Below are positions 21,170 to 22,824 of a DNA stretch of 22,824 bases, in pieces. The notes under the pieces were generated by a model, which saw only the letters and a list, made by a program, of their open reading frames with translations, did no database searches and was not told the DNA's origin. Source of the stretch: CAZUVM01 sp964623885 (GTDB lineage Bacteria; Verrucomicrobiota; Verrucomicrobiia; Limisphaerales; UBA8199); assembly GCA_964623885.1 (NCBI GenBank), contig CAZUVM010000064.1, forward strand, positions 1-22,824. The letters are read 5' to 3'. Numbering within the stretch: position 1 is the stretch's first letter; each line of letters opens with the position of its first letter. The position numbers were made by a program, and so were the translations under genes.

Positions 21170-21242
21170 GTAGAACGCCGTCCTCGGCGTCCCCATTCTA
21201 GTTTGCGAATTATTTGGGACGCCGGGACGGCGTCCCTACCAG
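21170..21242. repeat. 73-base paired palindrome, copy B
   Basis: Same structure as copy A. The first hairpin has lost its perfect left end (GTAGAACGCC where copy A has GTAGGGACGCC). The linker differs by one substitution and one extra base. It starts the 3' flank of purC, 12 bases after the purC stop in the gene's direction. Confidence 0.9.
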
Positions 21243-21254
21243 CCACCCCGCCCC

Positions 21255-22145
21255 TTACAGCTTCTTCCCTGTCAGCTTTTCGTAAGCCTCCAGGTATTTC
21301 GCTTGCGTGCGCGCCACCACTTCCGGCGGCAGCACCGGGCCCGGCGGCGTCTTGTTCCAGTCCAGCGTCTCCAGATAATCCCGCACGAATTGTTTGTCGA
21401 AGCTTGGCTGCCCTTTGCCCGGTTGATACTGGTCCGCCGGCCAGAATCGGGATGAATCCGGCGTCAGCACCTCGTCGATCAGGATCAGTTTGCCATCGAG
21501 TTGCCCAAACTCGAACTTCGTGTCGGCAATGATGATGCAGCGTTTACGCGCGTAATCGCGGGCGAAGCTGTAAATCTTCAGGCTCGCTGCCCGGGCTTGC
21601 TCGGCGATATCCGCGCCGACCAACTTCGCAGCCTGCTCGAACGAAATATTCTCGTCATGTCCGGTTTCGGCCTTGGTCGCCGGCGTGAAGATCGGTTCGG
21701 GCAGCTCAGACGATTCCTTCAGCCCGGCCGGCAGTTTGATCCCGCACACGGTTTGCCGCTCGCGATATTCCTTCCAGCCCGACCCGGCCAGGTAACCACG
21801 CACGACGCATTCGATCGTCAGCGGTTGCGCCTTCTTCACCAGCATGCTGCGTCGGGCCAGTTGGGCGGCGAACGGCTGCAGGTTCGGCGGCAGCGGCGAA
21901 TCGGCTTTGGACAGCAAATGATTCGGCTGAAAGGACTGGGTCTGGTCGAACCAGAAATAGGAAATCTGGGTCAGCACCTCGCCCTTGCGCGGGATGCCGT
22001 TGGGCATGATAACGTCAAAGGCCGAGATCCGGTCGGAGGCAACGAACAGCAGGCGATCGCCGAGATCGAAAATGTCGCGGACCTTGCCGCTCTTGAGCTT
22101 TTTGATGCCGGGCAATTCGAGTCGCAAAACAGTGTCTGTGGTCAT
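21255..22145 (-). CDS. purC: Phosphoribosylaminoimidazole-succinocarboxamide (SAICAR) synthase PurC
   Basis: 296 residues. PurC joins aspartate to CAIR with ATP in step 8 of purine synthesis, in the cytosol. Family landmarks are KLKSGKVRDIFDLGD (nucleotide-binding loop), ASDRISAFDVIMPNGIPRKG, ECVVRGYLAGSGWKEY, GHDENISFEQA, IIADTKFEFG and DEVLTPDSSRFWPADQY. The length fits the longer (about 290-310 residue, yeast Ade1-like) branch rather than the roughly 237-residue E. coli form. The ATG at 22145 is chosen over an upstream TTG at 22163 because the family homology begins at LRLELPGIKKLKSGK. No other purine gene is near, and no purine riboswitch-like structure was seen upstream. Confidence 0.97.
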   Translation of the reverse strand: MTTDTVLRLELPGIKKLKSGKVRDIFDLGDRLLFVASDRISAFDVIMPNGIPRKGEVLTQISYFWFDQTQSFQPNHLLSKADSPLPPNLQPFAAQLARRSMLVKKAQPLTIECVVRGYLAGSGWKEYRERQTVCGIKLPAGLKESSELPEPIFTPATKAETGHDENISFEQAAKLVGADIAEQARAASLKIYSFARDYARKRCIIIADTKFEFGQLDGKLILIDEVLTPDSSRFWPADQYQPGKGQPSFDKQFVRDYLETLDWNKTPPGPVLPPEVVARTQAKYLEAYEKLTGKKL

Positions 22146-22323
22146 GCTTCTGACTATGCGCAAGCGACCCCAAACCGGAAAGTGGAAAATGAAAAAGGCG
22201 CGTGGTTGTCTTTAGTTTTTTCGCAAGCCTCCGCTCCTGGGAGCGCTGGCATCCTTGCCGACTTGTTCCGAACTGGCAGCGGAGGTCGCGGTGGCCGCCT
22301 CGCCTGACAGTGGGTCGACGGAG

Positions 22324-22374
22324 GTTCGCAGACTCGGAGGTCTGCGATACGGCAGGCTCGGAGGCCTGCGCTAC
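22324..22374 (-). repeat. REP pair, copy 3
   Basis: Palindromes GCAGACTCGGAGGTCTGC and GCAGGCTCGGAGGCCTGC joined by GATACG, same order and orientation as copy 2, ending GCTACG. It lies about 180 bases upstream of purC. Confidence 0.85.
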
Positions 22375-22555
22375 GACAATTGAGCTCCGGGCGGAGCGGA
22401 CCATCCGCACCGGAACCGCGAACTCCTGTTTCTCCCACACCCGCACCTGCACCCGCCGCCGCGATTTGCGGCTGGTGACGGGATCGGTTATTCGGCAAAC
22501 CTTCACAATTGTGGGATGTATGAGAGGGCATGTTCGTTCCGCAGAACTAGATATA

Positions 22556-22582
22556 AACAGGATTAACAGGACGAACAGGATG
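22556..22582. repeat. Three tandem 9-base units (AACAGGATT type)
   Basis: AACAGGATT, AACAGGACG and AACAGGATG follow one another exactly, then decay into GAGGGTGAG-like sequence. Confidence 0.8.
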
Positions 22583-22618
22583 AGGGTGAGAATTAAGAGT
22601 AGGAGCAGAATTGAGATC

Positions 22619-22765
22619 TTAAATTGACCAGCGGCGGTAGCGGGCCAGGACGGCGCTGACGGAGTCGAGGAGGTCCTGGGTGGCGAACTGGCGGCAGGCG
22701 TCGCCGGAGGTGTCGGCGTCTGGGACGGCGAGGCGGGATTTGACCGTGGAGAGTTGAGTGAGCAT
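22619..22765 (-). CDS. Small hypothetical ORF (48 residues), possibly a truncated remnant
   Basis: The ORF begins MLTQLSTVKSRLAVPDADTS and ends VSAVLARYRRWSI. The opening LTQLSTVKSRL recalls a short family I associate loosely with Verrucomicrobiota genomes, resembling phage head-tail connector-like starts. This is memory only. There is no Shine-Dalgarno. The ORF has codon composition like real genes (GC-rich third positions) and is bordered by simple repeats on both sides (22556-22582 and 22777-22816). It may be a fragment. Confidence 0.35.
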   Translation of the reverse strand: MLTQLSTVKSRLAVPDADTSGDACRQFATQDLLDSVSAVLARYRRWSI

Positions 22766-22776
22766 GGGGCTGGGGG

Positions 22777-22816
22777 AATTGGGAATTGAGGATTGAAAAT
22801 TGATAATTGATAATTT
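22777..22816. repeat. AATTGA-type degenerate microsatellite
   Basis: GAATTGGGAATTGAGGATTG then AAAATTGATAATTGATAATT: irregular tandem ATTG-containing units of 7-8 bases, strongly AT-rich against the GC-rich surroundings. Confidence 0.8.
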
Positions 22817-22824
22817 GGGCGGCG

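Larger units (their letters stand above)
22146..22618. other. Gene-free stretch upstream of purC with several repeats
   Basis: No supported gene. The open frames here translate repeats. It contains a GGAGCGCTGGCATCCTTGCC-type element (about 22240-22259), the third REP pair (22324-22374), and a tandem array of AACAGGAT-like 9-mers (22556-22582). The purC promoter should lie near 22150-22250, but I see no convincing -35/-10 pair. Confidence 0.55.

Noticed and set aside
18948..21242. Repeated palindromes as a CRISPR array
   Set aside because: Spacing is irregular, genes lie between copies, and no cas gene is present.
20140..21242. The 73-base direct repeats as ends of a transposon carrying the phosphoesterase
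   Set aside because: No transposase lies between them, each unit is a self-contained palindrome pair, and similar units occur elsewhere without such a partner.
22146..22320. Purine riboswitch upstream of purC
   Set aside because: No conserved three-way junction core or pairing pattern could be seen. The region is largely dispersed repeat.
22154..22531. 125-codon minus-strand ORF upstream of purC
   Set aside because: It translates the REP pair (RSAGLRACRIADLRV) and other repeats, with no ribosome site or family match.

Overview
The window looks like a chromosomal segment of a soil or freshwater Verrucomicrobiota bacterium of the Pedosphaera/Limisphaerales type. This rests on gene content and style, not on a marker gene. 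The signs are a prepilin with an AFTLIELL leader and a C-terminal H-x10-DG motif, two large secreted proteins with Ig-like domains and a shared F[FY]R[LV] end, a TMTC-like membrane protein with TPRs, hopanoid radical-SAM genes, weak Shine-Dalgarno sites, and a very high density of short dispersed repeats of several families. No rRNA, CRISPR array, phage module or intact transposase is visible.

Layout. 1-2587 (minus): a likely operon of a small lipoprotein, hpnH and hpnJ (hpnJ runs off the left edge), for hopanoid side-chain synthesis. 2612-3373 (plus): a secreted TPR protein, divergent from it. 3724-5766: a secreted Ig-domain protein. 6029-6898: a DPM1/GtrB-like family 2 glycosyltransferase. 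7033-7584: a two-helix membrane protein with a cytosolic Cys/His metal-binding module. 7595-9436 (minus): transketolase. 9495-10220 (minus): a membrane-anchored coiled-coil protein ending in a pseudopilin-like domain, just downstream of tRNA-Arg(CCG). 10631-13000: a second secreted Ig-domain protein with a hairpin terminator. 13145-14005: a prepilin-like protein. 14138-16525 (minus): the TMTC-like GT-C/TPR protein. 16577-17174: a decayed REP-associated transposase (RAYT) between two inverted REP pairs. 17172-18562 (minus): DUF420/CtaM-like and SCO1-like cytochrome oxidase assembly genes. 19042-20088: an amidase lipoprotein. 20241-21047 (minus): a Tat-exported metallophosphoesterase. 21255-22145 (minus): purC. 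The right end is repeat-rich with one 48-codon ORF.

How the genes may work together. Most neighbours are unrelated housekeeping or envelope genes in short transcription units. The clearest functional pairs are hpnH with hpnJ and the SCO1-like gene with the DUF420 gene. A more speculative link joins the DPM1-like GT2, the TMTC-like GT-C enzyme and the two Ser/Thr-rich secreted Ig proteins. In eukaryotes the same enzyme classes make a polyprenyl-phosphate sugar and transfer it to Ig-fold (cadherin) domains, so the window could hold donor synthase, transferase and substrates of a bacterial O-glycosylation route.

The most striking non-coding feature is the repeat load. It comprises REP pairs with a broken RAYT, paired GGGACGCC palindromes, CGCAAAGACGC inverted repeats, and short minisatellites. 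Some repeats have entered coding sequence: one palindrome encodes the n-region of the amidase signal peptide, one REP supplies the DUF420 stop codon, and two minisatellites sit in frame in the TMTC-like protein.
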